NCBI GenBank assembly: GCA_024277725.1
Contig: JAJRUP010000013.1
Coordinates: 1 to 48,283 of the forward strand
Length of the DNA: 48,283 nucleotides
Reading direction: 5' to 3'
Origin: a bacterium
GTDB lineage: Bacteria; CG2-30-53-67
Shown: positions 26,548 through 35,127 of the stretch, piece after piece
Layout: each line of letters starts with the position of its first letter
Position numbering within the stretch: position 1 is the stretch's first letter
Translations under genes and position numbers: made by a program
The notes under the pieces: generated by a model
What the model was told of the DNA's origin: nothing
Database searches by the model: none
Seen by the model: the letters and a program-made list of their open reading frames with translations, nothing else

Positions 26548-27084
26548 ATGGCTTCTACACGAACGAAAATTATTGTTCCTCTCCTTTTTATTGCGGGGCT
26601 CGCGCTGGTTTACATGGTGCAGGAAAACTCCCGGCATGGTGAGAGGGTCCCCGTGGTTGCGGGGACAAAAGCGCCGGATTTTACAGTCCGCGATCTTCAG
26701 GGAAAGGAAGTCATCCTGTCCGATTTTCGCGGCAGACTGGTTTTTCTGAACTTCTGGGCGACCTGGTGCCCTCCCTGCCGGGAGGAGATGCCTTCCATGG
26801 AACGCCTCTACCGGTTCATGAAGGGCAAACCCTTAACTCTTCTGGCCGTCAGTGTTGATACCAATGCCGCAACAGTGGAACGTTTCCGGCGGGCACGGGG
26901 ATATACCTTTCCCATATTGATCGACGAAGGCCAGAAGGCAGCCACGCTTTACCAGACGACGGGGGTTCCTGAGACCTTCATCATCAGCCCGGAAGGCACC
27001 ATTCTCTATAAGATTGTCGGGCCGGAGGACTGGGCGACGGAAAAAAGCCTGACCTTTCTTTCTCAGCTCCTGCCCAAGTTGTAG
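26548..27084 (+). CDS. TlpA/ResA-like membrane-anchored thiol-disulfide oxidoreductase
   Basis: The 178-residue protein has an N-terminal anchor (about 9-25) and an AhpC/TSA-type thioredoxin fold with the redox motif WCPPC in NFWATWCPPCREEMP, and a cis-Pro region GVPETF. Such proteins reduce periplasmic disulfides, classically apocytochrome c haem-binding cysteines, which would suit the multihaem cytochrome in this genome; that link is inferred. It follows the PEBP gene closely. Confidence 0.92.
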   Translation: MASTRTKIIVPLLFIAGLALVYMVQENSRHGERVPVVAGTKAPDFTVRDLQGKEVILSDFRGRLVFLNFWATWCPPCREEMPSMERLYRFMKGKPLTLLAVSVDTNAATVERFRRARGYTFPILIDEGQKAATLYQTTGVPETFIISPEGTILYKIVGPEDWATEKSLTFLSQLLPKL

Positions 27085-27180
27085 TCGTTTTGCGGACGTT
27101 TCCACCGTTTTCCTGTTGTCGAACACGATACAGTAATGCACAACCTGCCGTTTTGTTTGGGAAAACGGGTCTATTTCTCC

Positions 27181-27209
27181 TTGACAGGGAAATGGGCCTA
27201 TGCTAAGTT
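27181..27209 (+). promoter_or_regulatory. Sigma70-like promoter for the HU/IHF gene
   Basis: TTGACA (27181-27186), 17-base spacer, TAAGTT (27204-27209), 95 bases before the start codon. Confidence 0.6.
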
Positions 27210-27303
27210 ATTATTAATAAAAAGAAATCAGGCCAATATGCCGAATACCCAAATGTGCATGGGGAACCTTTGGGGTTTCATTTGACAGGGCAAGGAGGAC
27301 AAG

Positions 27304-27582
27304 ATGACAAAGGCAGAGCTGGTTGAGACCGTCGTAGAAAACATCAACGGCTTGACCAAAAAGCAGACGGAAGTCATTGTCAATACGATCTTTGAGAGCA
27401 TTAAAGATGCTCTGGCCCGGGGAGACAAGGTCGAATTGAGGGGATTCGGCAGTTTTAAGATCCGGCAGAGGCAGTCCCGTGAGGGAAGAAATCCGAAGAC
27501 CGGTGAAATGGTGGCGGTGCCGGCGAAGCGCGTTCCTTTCTTTAAGGCCGGAAAAGAACTGAAGATTCGTGTCGATAATTGA
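27304..27582 (+). CDS. HU/IHF-family DNA-binding protein (IHF-beta-like)
   Basis: The 92-residue nucleoid protein has the signature [23 protein letters not shown] and C-terminal PFFKAGKELK. It is closer in style to IHF than is the second HU gene at 36731. AAGGAGG precedes the ATG. Its own promoter and terminator make it monocistronic. Confidence 0.93.
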   Translation: MTKAELVETVVENINGLTKKQTEVIVNTIFESIKDALARGDKVELRGFGSFKIRQRQSREGRNPKTGEMVAVPAKRVPFFKAGKELKIRVDN

Positions 27583-27616
27583 GAAAAATCCTTCTCCTCT
27601 TTCTTGGCGGAATCAG

Positions 27617-27645
27617 AACCCGGTCGATTGTTGACCGGGTTTTTT
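27617..27645 (+). terminator. Intrinsic terminator after the HU/IHF gene
   Basis: A 9-bp stem AACCCGGTC/GACCGGGTT with a 7-base loop is followed by a T run. Confidence 0.92.
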
Positions 27646-27794
27646 CGTCGATTGTTTTTATGATAATATTCTATAATTCTGCTTTTTTCTTGACTCAATA
27701 TATTTTTAATGATATTTAGATATTCAAATAAGCTTCTACCATTTGTCTTCGTCGGAGTAAAGAAATCTTGAACATGACTATAGGGAGGTAGATT

Positions 27795-28124
27795 GTGGGA
27801 TCCGATAAAATAATCACATTGACTGATCAGAACTTTGAAAATGAGGTAAAAGCATCCCAAATCCCCATACTGGTCGACTTCTGGGCTGAATGGTGTGCAC
27901 CATGCAGAATGGTTGCTCCCGTTCTGGACGAACTTGCCGAGGAGTTTGACGGAAAGGTAAAGATCGGAAAGCTGAATGTTGACCAAAACCGGTCGGTAGC
28001 CGCCCAGTACGGGGTCATGTCCATTCCGACGCTGATCCTCTTCAAGAATGGCGAGTTGGTGGAGCAGATGGTCGGTGCACAACCGAAAGAGAATCTGCAA
28101 AAAGTGATACAATCCGCTTTGTAG
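27795..28124 (+). CDS. trxA: Thioredoxin
   Basis: The 109-residue cytoplasmic thioredoxin has the active site WCAPC in [15 protein letters not shown] and the cis-Pro loop SIPTL; length is normal. It starts with GTG at 27795, with GGGAGG seven bases upstream. The 150-base AT-rich leader includes TTGACT (27690) with a poor -10. It is followed after 27 bases by an ArsR-type regulator, probably in one transcript. Confidence 0.95.
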   Translation: MGSDKIITLTDQNFENEVKASQIPILVDFWAEWCAPCRMVAPVLDELAEEFDGKVKIGKLNVDQNRSVAAQYGVMSIPTLILFKNGELVEQMVGAQPKENLQKVIQSAL

Positions 28125-28151
28125 ACCTGTTGAACCCAACCGAGGAAAACT

Positions 28152-28460
28152 ATGGACTTTGAGAATGCGGCTGAGCTCTTGAAGATAATGGGGCATCCGA
28201 CACGGTTGCGTATCCTGATGCATCTGAAGAGCGAGAACAAATGTGTAAAGAATATCTGGGAGAGTCTGGCACTTCCGCAGGCGAATGTCTCGCAGCATTT
28301 GATCCTGATGAAGAACAAGGGAATCCTTGATTCGGAACGCAAAGGCTCACAAATCTGTTATTTTCTGAACAATGAAAATGTCTTGAGTATTCTCAATTTC
28401 CTCGAAGCCTCGACTGAGGAAGTAAAACCGGTCGCCGACAACGGTCTCAAATCTCTCTGA
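28152..28460 (+). CDS. ArsR/SmtB-family transcriptional regulator
   Basis: The 102-residue winged-helix protein has LLKIMGHPTRLRILMHL, then the recognition region LPQANVSQHLILMKNKGIL and a beta wing SERKGSQICYFL. Only two cysteines are visible, Cys31 and Cys69. The ArsR-type CVC metal motif is absent, because Cys31 is followed by VKN. Coupling to thioredoxin suggests thiol or sulfide sensing rather than arsenic, but this is inference. The regulator probably controls its own operon. Confidence 0.88.
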   Translation: MDFENAAELLKIMGHPTRLRILMHLKSENKCVKNIWESLALPQANVSQHLILMKNKGILDSERKGSQICYFLNNENVLSILNFLEASTEEVKPVADNGLKSL

Positions 28461-28500
28461 GGCCGCCTTTTCCTGCCGGAAAGATTCCTTTCGCAACCTC

Positions 28501-28585
28501 CATCCTTGACGGCTTTGAAAAAGTCCGTTTGCAGGTTATGCCTGCGGCGTGCCCCGCTTTTCATGAATTCCCGCCGCCTTCGGCG
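28501..28585 (-). repeat. Dispersed intergenic repeat, copy 1
   Basis: Read on the minus strand this 85-bp segment aligns with 33844-33928. Both begin with a CGCC.AAGGCGGC hairpin and share GCGGGGCACG plus GCAGGC and TAACC (22 of 24 core positions) and a GTCAAG end. It fills much of the 28461-28895 gap. The rest of that gap shows no gene. Confidence 0.75.
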
Positions 28586-28766
28586 TCTTATAGATGAATA
28601 ACCCCTGGGATGGTCAGGTTTCGAGTTCGCAGCTCGCGTAACGGTGAGTATGCCTCATTCCTCAAAATCTTCGCGCGAAGCCGCCGGAGTTTCTTGCCGT
28701 GTCGTTGAACCCTCACTTTTTTCGAGTCCATAACGCTTCGGACCTTCCCGGCGCATCCTTTCACTA

Positions 28767-28794
28767 TTGTCCGTATAAGACGGGTATGTTATAT
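28767..28794 (+). promoter_or_regulatory. Candidate promoter for murJ
   Basis: TTGTCC (28767-28772), 16-base spacer, TTATAT (28789-28794), about 100 bases before murJ. Confidence 0.45.
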
Positions 28795-28895
28795 TGCCAC
28801 GGAATTTTTCTCTTTTCTGAAGCCTTCTCCTTCTCCCATGCCGTGCAGGGGGGATCTTCCGAAGGTGTGCTGCATTGACCTGAAACAGAGGGAAC

Positions 28896-30470
28896 ATGGG
28901 AAAAAACCGGGAGATTGCAAAGGCCGCCGGGGTCATCGGCGGCGCCACCTTCTTAAGCAGGATCCTGGGGTACCTGCGGGATGTCATCGTGGCCAATCTC
29001 TTCGGTGCCGGTCTGGCAACGGATGCCTTCATCGTCGCCAACCGGATCCCCAACTACCTGCGCAGGCTCTTCGGTGAAGGGACATTGAATGCCTCGCTGG
29101 TCCCGGTATTTTCGGAATATCTGAACCGGCGGTCACACGATGAAGCCTGGGAACTGGCCAACGTGGTCATGAGTTCCATCTCCGCGCTTCTGACCCTGCT
29201 GACCCTCCTCGGAATCTTTTTCGCCCCCTTTGTGGTCCGGGTTCTGGCTCCCGGTTTTTCCGACAATCCCGAACAGTTTGCACTGACCGTTCTGTTGACA
29301 CGGGTGACCTTTCCCTTTGCCGTCTTCATCGGTCTTTCCGCCGCGGTGATGGGGATTTTAAATACCCTGAAGCATTTCGGCGCGCCCGCCCTGGCTCCGG
29401 CCATCCTGAATATCATGATGATTCTCTGTGCCCTTTTTCTGTCGCCCCATCTGTCCGTGCCGATCCTGAGCCTGTCGATCGGTGTCCTCCTGGGGGGGCT
29501 CTTCCAGTTCCTGGTGCAGGTCCCTTTTCTCCGGCGGAAAGGATTCCGTTTCCGCTTCCGTTTTTCACTGCGACACAGCGGATTCCGGCGTGTCGTCCGG
29601 CTGATGGTCCCCGGCGTTATCGGCCAGAGCGTTTTGCAGATCAATATTTTCATTGGGAATATCCTGGCTTCCTTTCTGCCCACGGGGAGCATCTCTTTCC
29701 TTTTTTTCGCCGACCGACTGGTGCAGTTTCCCCTGGGGGTTTTCGGCATCTCCGCCGCCACGGCCATACTCCCCACACTGTCCCAGCATGCCGCCGAAGA
29801 AAACCTTCCGGGGATGGTGGAAGCTCTTGCACGCACCATGCGGCTGGTCCTTTTTCTTATGGTTCCCTCCCTGGTCGGTCTGGCCGTTCTGAGTGTACCC
29901 ATCGTCAGTGCCCTTTTCCAGCGGGGGAATTTCGGTTATCCTGCGACCCTGGCCACGGCGCAGGCCCTCCTGTTCTACTCTTTAGGACTCTGGGCCTTTG
30001 CCGAAGTCCGCGTAGTCGCCCAGATCTACTATGCCATGCAGGACACCTGGACCCCGATGAAGATCGGCGCTATCGCGGTGCTGGCCAATATCGTGCTGAG
30101 TCTGCTGTTCATGGGACCTCTGAAACACGGCGGTCTGGCGCTGGCCAACTCGCTCTCCTCGATGCTGAACGTTGCCGCACTGGTCTGGATCCTCCGCAGG
30201 CGGGTCGGCCCGATCGGTGGGACGGCCTTTTTACGCCTCCTGTTGAAAATCCTTCCTGCATCCGCCGTCCTGGGGCTCTGTGCCCATTACGGTGCGGGAA
30301 CCGAGCTTTGGAAACTTCATGGACATACAATGGCAAAATTTTATAAACTGGGTTGGGGAATCTTTCTCGGCGGCGGTGCCTATACCGTAATGTGCCTGCT
30401 GCTCCGTGTTCAGGAGGTCTGGATCGTCCGGGACTGGCTCTTCAGACATTTCGCGGGATCACATCGTTGA
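28896..30470 (+). CDS. murJ: Lipid II flippase MurJ
   Basis: The 524-residue polytopic membrane protein has about 14 hydrophobic segments and the MurJ/MviN N terminus AGVIGGATFLSRILGYLRD (about 9-27), with TDAFIVANRIPNYLRRLFGEG following. It flips lipid-linked peptidoglycan precursor across the inner membrane. AGAGGGA precedes ATG. The downstream deacetylase-like gene starts 22 bases after the stop, so both may be co-transcribed. Confidence 0.95.
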   Translation: MGKNREIAKAAGVIGGATFLSRILGYLRDVIVANLFGAGLATDAFIVANRIPNYLRRLFGEGTLNASLVPVFSEYLNRRSHDEAWELANVVMSSISALLTLLTLLGIFFAPFVVRVLAPGFSDNPEQFALTVLLTRVTFPFAVFIGLSAAVMGILNTLKHFGAPALAPAILNIMMILCALFLSPHLSVPILSLSIGVLLGGLFQFLVQVPFLRRKGFRFRFRFSLRHSGFRRVVRLMVPGVIGQSVLQINIFIGNILASFLPTGSISFLFFADRLVQFPLGVFGISAATAILPTLSQHAAEENLPGMVEALARTMRLVLFLMVPSLVGLAVLSVPIVSALFQRGNFGYPATLATAQALLFYSLGLWAFAEVRVVAQIYYAMQDTWTPMKIGAIAVLANIVLSLLFMGPLKHGGLALANSLSSMLNVAALVWILRRRVGPIGGTAFLRLLLKILPASAVLGLCAHYGAGTELWKLHGHTMAKFYKLGWGIFLGGGAYTVMCLLLRVQEVWIVRDWLFRHFAGSHR

Positions 30471-30492
30471 GGCCCTTTCGAACTGTGGTGGA

Positions 30493-31716
30493 ATGATGTC
30501 GAAAAAGAAAAAACCGGTTTCCCGAAAAGGGGGGCGAAAAAAGAACCGTTCTCTCTGGATTACGATCGGTGCCGTACTGTTTTTTCTCATCGCCGCCGTC
30601 TCCATCCTGCTCTATTTTGAAGTTCACCGTGAACGGATCGAAAAGTGGGTCGCAGGCGCCAAAGACCATTCCCGCGAGAGGATCTCTTCGGTTGCGCTCG
30701 ACGTTGTGATGCATCGAGTCGACCGGTATCTGGACAATCTTTTGAAAGAGCACCATGTTTCCCGGAAGAATGTCCGGGTTCATCGAAGTCGCAAAAAAGG
30801 TCCGGAAGGAACATTCCTCTACAAGCGTATTGAAGTCGATCTCCGCCGGAAAGAAACGGCTCTTCTTTTCCGGGAGAAACTGCAACAATATGTCCGAAAG
30901 TTTCCCCAGGCCCTCTTCCTGATACGGCGGGAGATTACGGGGAAGAAGGAACGGATAACCCTGAGCCTGCGTGTGGGGGACACGATTGTCCGACGTATTA
31001 TACTGGTCCCCCTGGAATCGGCGGAAAGAACTGCGAGGGAATCTTCAGGGCCGCGGGTCGCGATTATTGTGGACGATATCGGTGGAGATCTTGCCCCCCT
31101 GAAGACCCTAATCGATCTCGATGTGCCGATCACCTTTTCCGTTCTGCCGGATCTGAGTCATTCCGCTCAGGCCGTCCGGATGATTACCGATCACCATCGG
31201 GATTTGATGCTTCACCTGCCGATGGAGCCCCTCGATTATCCGAAACACCAACCCGGAGAGGAGGCCCTTTTCGTGAGAATGGGGGAAAAGGAGATCCGGG
31301 AGCGCGTCCGGAAATTACTGGATCAGTATCCGGAAATCATCGGTGTAAACAATCATATGGGATCGCGCTTCACCCAGGACCGTGACCGGATGGGGGTTGT
31401 CCTGGAGGAAATCGAAAGACGAAACCTTTTTTTTGTAGACAGCCTGACGTCAGGTGATTCCGTTGCCTACAGGGAGGCAAAGCGGTTGGGCGTTCCGACG
31501 GCAAAGCGGAACATTTTTCTGGATCATGTTGTCCGTTCCGATGCCGTGGAAAAACAGATTGGGCGTTTGATCGAACTGGCAAAGAAAAAGGGCTACGCCA
31601 TCGCCATCTGTCATCCACATCCGGTTACCCTGGAGGCACTCCACAACGCCCTGGGGCGATTTCGTGCCGCGGGGATCGAGATCGTACCCGTTTCGGAGTT
31701 GATCGATCGGTCGTAA
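30493..31716 (+). CDS. Divergent polysaccharide deacetylase (YibQ-like)
   Basis: The 407-residue protein has a Lys/Arg-rich N terminus, one membrane helix (about 20-40), a roughly 130-residue periplasmic linker and a C-terminal divergent polysaccharide deacetylase domain. Characteristic parts are VAIIVDDIGGD, FSVLPDLSHS, LMLHLPMEPLDYP, NNHMGSRFTQD and FVDSLTS. The family is linked to cell-envelope maintenance; in enterobacteria it accompanies EnvC, which is absent here. The start at ATG 30493 (or 30496) is preferred; the upstream frame overlaps murJ. Confidence 0.88.
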   Translation: MMSKKKKPVSRKGGRKKNRSLWITIGAVLFFLIAAVSILLYFEVHRERIEKWVAGAKDHSRERISSVALDVVMHRVDRYLDNLLKEHHVSRKNVRVHRSRKKGPEGTFLYKRIEVDLRRKETALLFREKLQQYVRKFPQALFLIRREITGKKERITLSLRVGDTIVRRIILVPLESAERTARESSGPRVAIIVDDIGGDLAPLKTLIDLDVPITFSVLPDLSHSAQAVRMITDHHRDLMLHLPMEPLDYPKHQPGEEALFVRMGEKEIRERVRKLLDQYPEIIGVNNHMGSRFTQDRDRMGVVLEEIERRNLFFVDSLTSGDSVAYREAKRLGVPTAKRNIFLDHVVRSDAVEKQIGRLIELAKKKGYAIAICHPHPVTLEALHNALGRFRAAGIEIVPVSELIDRS

Positions 31717-31732
31717 TTCGGTAGGTTATATC

Positions 31733-32806
31733 ATGCTTTGCTTGGGGATTGAAACTTCCTGTGATGAGACATCGGCCTCGGTCGTTGAAAACGGACGAAG
31801 GATCCGTTCCAACATCATCTCTTCACAGATAGAGATTCACAGCAAATACGGAGGGGTTGTTCCGGAACTGGCATCGAGGCGCCACGTCGAGCAGGTGAGT
31901 ACGGTGGTGGATGCCGCTCTTCGGGAAGCCGGGGTCTCCCTAAAGGAGATCGATCTGATCGGGGCGACGTGCGGCCCCGGTCTCATCGGCGCTTTGCTGG
32001 TGGGCCTCTCCTACGCCAAGGCATTGGCTTTCGCCGGCAGGATTCCCTTTGTCGGGGTCCATCATGTCGAGGGGCATATCCATGCCGTGACGCTGGAGGA
32101 AGAGGTTCCTTATCCCTACCTTTGTCTGGTGGTTTCCGGCGGGCACACGGAGCTGATCCATGTGCGCAGGTTCGGGGAGTACAGGATATTGGGGAAAACC
32201 CGGGATGATGCCGCCGGGGAGGCCTATGACAAAGTCGCCAAGATGATGGGGCTGGGATATCCCGGCGGACCCGTACTCGATCGTCTTGCGGCGGACGGCA
32301 ATTCCCGGTTTACCCGTTTTCCCCGTTCCATGCTGGCCGATGAATCCCTCGATTTCAGTTTCAGTGGACTGAAAACGGCGGTACTGAATTTTCTCTTGCG
32401 GAACGGCTGGGGCCCGGAAGGGGAGGGGGCCGAAGGGTTGCAGGAACATTTAAGTGATATTGCCGCCTCCTTTCAGGAGGCTGTTATTGAAGTCCTGATG
32501 GCAAAAACGATGAAGGCTCTTCATCAGGAAGGTCTGCAACGTGTCGCCCTTGCGGGTGGTGTTGCAGCCAACAGGATGCTCCGGAGACGTCTGGCCGAGG
32601 CCGCCGAGGCGGAAGGATTTACCTGTTTTCTGCCGTCCTCTGTACTCTGTACGGACAACGCCGCGATGATTGCCGCTGTTGCTTCCGGTTATTCTGCAAT
32701 GGGAATGGAGGATGATCTGACCTTGAATGCCGTTGCCGGACTCCCTCTGGGGCATCGCTTCGCCCGGGAGGCGGTACAGGAAAAGGGAGGTTCTACCGGA
32801 CCATGA
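31733..32806 (+). CDS. tsaD: tRNA N6-threonylcarbamoyladenosine synthase subunit TsaD
   Basis: The 357-residue ASKHA-fold enzyme transfers the threonylcarbamoyl group to A37 of ANN-decoding tRNAs. The signatures are GIETSCDETSASVV, the metal-binding HHVEGH and VSGGHTEL, with a C-terminal LAGGVAANRMLR. Length is typical. It starts 16 bases after the deacetylase gene and its TGA overlaps the dus ATG by four bases. Confidence 0.96.
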   Translation: MLCLGIETSCDETSASVVENGRRIRSNIISSQIEIHSKYGGVVPELASRRHVEQVSTVVDAALREAGVSLKEIDLIGATCGPGLIGALLVGLSYAKALAFAGRIPFVGVHHVEGHIHAVTLEEEVPYPYLCLVVSGGHTELIHVRRFGEYRILGKTRDDAAGEAYDKVAKMMGLGYPGGPVLDRLAADGNSRFTRFPRSMLADESLDFSFSGLKTAVLNFLLRNGWGPEGEGAEGLQEHLSDIAASFQEAVIEVLMAKTMKALHQEGLQRVALAGGVAANRMLRRRLAEAAEAEGFTCFLPSSVLCTDNAAMIAAVASGYSAMGMEDDLTLNAVAGLPLGHRFAREAVQEKGGSTGP

Positions 32807-33834
32807 AGATCGGTTCGTTAAACATCGGGATGGGGCTCATTATGGCGCCGATGGCCGGGGTCACAGGCTTCCCTTTTCGCAGGATCACACATCGTCTCGG
32901 CGCGGATCTGGTTTGTACCGAAATGATCTCTGCGGCGGCTTTGTCGCGAAGTCCGAAAATCTGTGAACCCTATCTGCCGCATCCGATGGATGCCCGACCG
33001 ATTTCCGCCCAGATCTTCGGCGCCCATCCCGGGGAAATGGCAAAGGCCGCGGCATTCCTGTCGGAAAGGGATGTCGATCTGATCGATATCAACATGGGAT
33101 GTCCCGTGAAAAAAGTGATCCGCTCCGGTTCCGGGGCCGCCCTGCTCCGGGACATCCATCACGCCGCCTGTGTGGTACGTAGTGTGGTGCGTGCGACGCC
33201 GCTGCCGGTGACCCTTAAGTACCGTTCCGGTTGGGACAGCGAAACCCTATGCGCCGTGGAAATGGCACGCATGGCGGAATCGGAGGGAGTAGCCGCTGTG
33301 ATCCTCCATCCCCGCACGAAAACCCAGGGGTTCGGCGGTCGGTCGGCATGGGAACATATCGAAAAGGTCAAGGCTGCGGTAACGATTCCGGTGATCGGAA
33401 ACGGTGATATCAAGACACCGGAGGATGCCGCCGAAATGTTCCGACGGACCGGGTGCGACGGTATCATGATCGGTCGTGCGGCACTGGGGGATCCCTGGAT
33501 CTTTGACCGGATCCGCACCTATCTTCTCACCGGAGATGTGCCCCCCCGTCCGTCTCCGGCAGAGATCCATGCGGTTCTGCGGGACCAACTCACCTGTGAA
33601 GTCGAACTTTCCGGTGAAGCCCGGGCCGTCTTTAAAATGCGGAAATTTGCATCCTGGTATTCCCGGGGACTGCCGGCGTCAACGGCCTTCCGGGACCGGA
33701 TAAATCATGTCCTGACTTATGAGGATTTCCTCGGGGAGATGGAATCCTTTTTCTTGAAGATTAATGAACCCGTAAAAAGCCCGGCTTTCAACGGCAAAAC
33801 AGGAAGCTGCCATCGCTCCGCTTGCGAATCCTGA
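32803..33834 (+). CDS. dus: tRNA-dihydrouridine synthase (DusB-like)
   Basis: The 343-residue flavoenzyme reduces uridine in the tRNA D-loop. It has MAPMAGVTGFPFR, the catalytic Cys in NMGCPVKKV, HPRTKTQGF and IGNGDIKTPEDA, with MIGRAALGDPW near the FMN site. It is coupled to tsaD by ATGA. The C-terminal tail (about 15 residues, ending in Cys/Ser/His-rich sequence) is atypical, and the gene stops ten bases before a dispersed repeat, so the tail may come from repeat insertion. Confidence 0.94.
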   Translation: MKIGSLNIGMGLIMAPMAGVTGFPFRRITHRLGADLVCTEMISAAALSRSPKICEPYLPHPMDARPISAQIFGAHPGEMAKAAAFLSERDVDLIDINMGCPVKKVIRSGSGAALLRDIHHAACVVRSVVRATPLPVTLKYRSGWDSETLCAVEMARMAESEGVAAVILHPRTKTQGFGGRSAWEHIEKVKAAVTIPVIGNGDIKTPEDAAEMFRRTGCDGIMIGRAALGDPWIFDRIRTYLLTGDVPPRPSPAEIHAVLRDQLTCEVELSGEARAVFKMRKFASWYSRGLPASTAFRDRINHVLTYEDFLGEMESFFLKINEPVKSPAFNGKTGSCHRSACES

Positions 33835-33843
33835 TGTGATTGC

Positions 33844-33928
33844 CGCCAAAGGCGGCAAAGATCATCTCAAGCGGGGCACGCTGCAGGCGTAACCGGCAGA
33901 TGGATTTCTTGCGAGGGCGTCAAGATCG
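33844..33928 (+). repeat. Dispersed intergenic repeat, copy 2
   Basis: The 85-bp segment aligns with the reverse complement of 28501-28585. It has GCCGCC/GGCGGC at its left end and ends GGGCGTCAAG. It occupies the dus-ntrB gap and would be read into an artificial N-terminal extension of NtrB if an upstream start were used. Confidence 0.75.
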
Positions 33929-33989
33929 GCGAAAGGGATTCGGTACCGTCCGTATGAGTTCTGCAAGAAAACCGACAGAGGACCGTTCC

Positions 33990-35084
33990 ATGGATGACGT
34001 GCGGGAATATTACGAAAATATCCTTGCCGGATTGGTCGACGGGATCGTTGTGGTGGACCCGAAAGAGCGGATTATGACCTTCAGTTCTTCCGCCGAACAG
34101 ATGACCGGTTTCAAAGCACGGACGGTACAGCAACAGCCCCTCCGGAACGTCTTTGCAGACGAGAAAAAACTCCATCGTCTGGTCGAAAAAACCCTGGCCA
34201 CGGGAAGAGGACATACCGATTCGAGTTTCTCCTTCAAGGCCTGCCGGTGGGAACACCGCGATCTCGGGTTGACCACCTCCCCCCTCCTTGACCGGGACGG
34301 GAATCCATCCGGTGTGGTGATCGTCTTTCGGGATCTTACACGCATGAAATCACTGGAGGAGCGGGTCCGTCAGGGAGAGCGGCTTGCCTCCCTCGGGGTT
34401 CTGGCCGCCGGGATGGCCCATGAGATCAAAAATCCGCTGGGAGGGATCCGAGGCGCCACGCAATTGCTTCGTGAGGAACTGTCACCGGAATCCTCCTGTT
34501 ACGAATACACGGATGTCATGATTCGGGAGGTCGACCGGCTGAACAAGATTGTCGAAGGCCTCCTCGATTTCGCACGTCCCGTACCGCTCCATCTGCGGGC
34601 CATGAACGTCCATCAGGTGCTGGACCATGTGGCGGAACTGGTGGAACTGGAGTATACGGGGAAGGCGATGGGGATCGTCCGAAAGTACGACCCGAGTCTG
34701 CCGGAAATTTTGGGCGATCCCGATCAGTTGACACAGGTTTTCCTCAACCTTTTCCGGAACGGAATGGATGCGATGGGCGGTGCGGGAGAATTGACGCTGA
34801 CCACACGGATTCTTCCCGGTTATCAGGTGTTAAGCGGCGATCCCGTCAAACGCCGGATGATCTCCGTTGAAGTGGAAGACCGCGGCTGCGGCATTTCCCC
34901 GGAAGAACTGAAAAAGATCTTTCTTCCCTTTTATACCGGGAAACCGGACGGTGTGGGGCTGGGGTTGGCATTGTGTCATCGGATTATCGAAGAACATGGC
35001 GGCAAGATCGATGTCGTCAGCCGTCCGCAGGCAGGGACCTGTGTTCGTACATCGCTGCCGGTGGTTGCCGGTACGGAGCCGTAA
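33990..35084 (+). CDS. NtrB-type PAS sensor histidine kinase
   Basis: The 364-residue soluble kinase has a PAS domain (about 8-115), HisKA with phosphorylatable His144 in AAGMAHEIKNPLGG, and an intact HATPase with N-box FLNLFRNGMDAM and EDRGCGIS. It has the NtrB/GlnL layout and no membrane segment. ATG 33990 has GAGGA seven bases upstream; ATG 33954 and a TTG inside the repeat at 33840 are less likely. It is paired with the sigma54 activator 43 bases downstream. Whether the signal is nitrogen status is not shown by the sequence, as no glnA, glnB or amtB is nearby. Confidence 0.9.
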   Translation: MDDVREYYENILAGLVDGIVVVDPKERIMTFSSSAEQMTGFKARTVQQQPLRNVFADEKKLHRLVEKTLATGRGHTDSSFSFKACRWEHRDLGLTTSPLLDRDGNPSGVVIVFRDLTRMKSLEERVRQGERLASLGVLAAGMAHEIKNPLGGIRGATQLLREELSPESSCYEYTDVMIREVDRLNKIVEGLLDFARPVPLHLRAMNVHQVLDHVAELVELEYTGKAMGIVRKYDPSLPEILGDPDQLTQVFLNLFRNGMDAMGGAGELTLTTRILPGYQVLSGDPVKRRMISVEVEDRGCGISPEELKKIFLPFYTGKPDGVGLGLALCHRIIEEHGGKIDVVSRPQAGTCVRTSLPVVAGTEP

Positions 35085-35127
35085 TCTCCCTGTTTTTTCG
35101 AAACGGGGAAGTCCTGTTGAGGGTGAT

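Noticed and set aside
28655-29053. 132-codon minus-strand frame overlapping murJ start
   Set aside because: Shadow frame of murJ and its leader; no domain or binding site.
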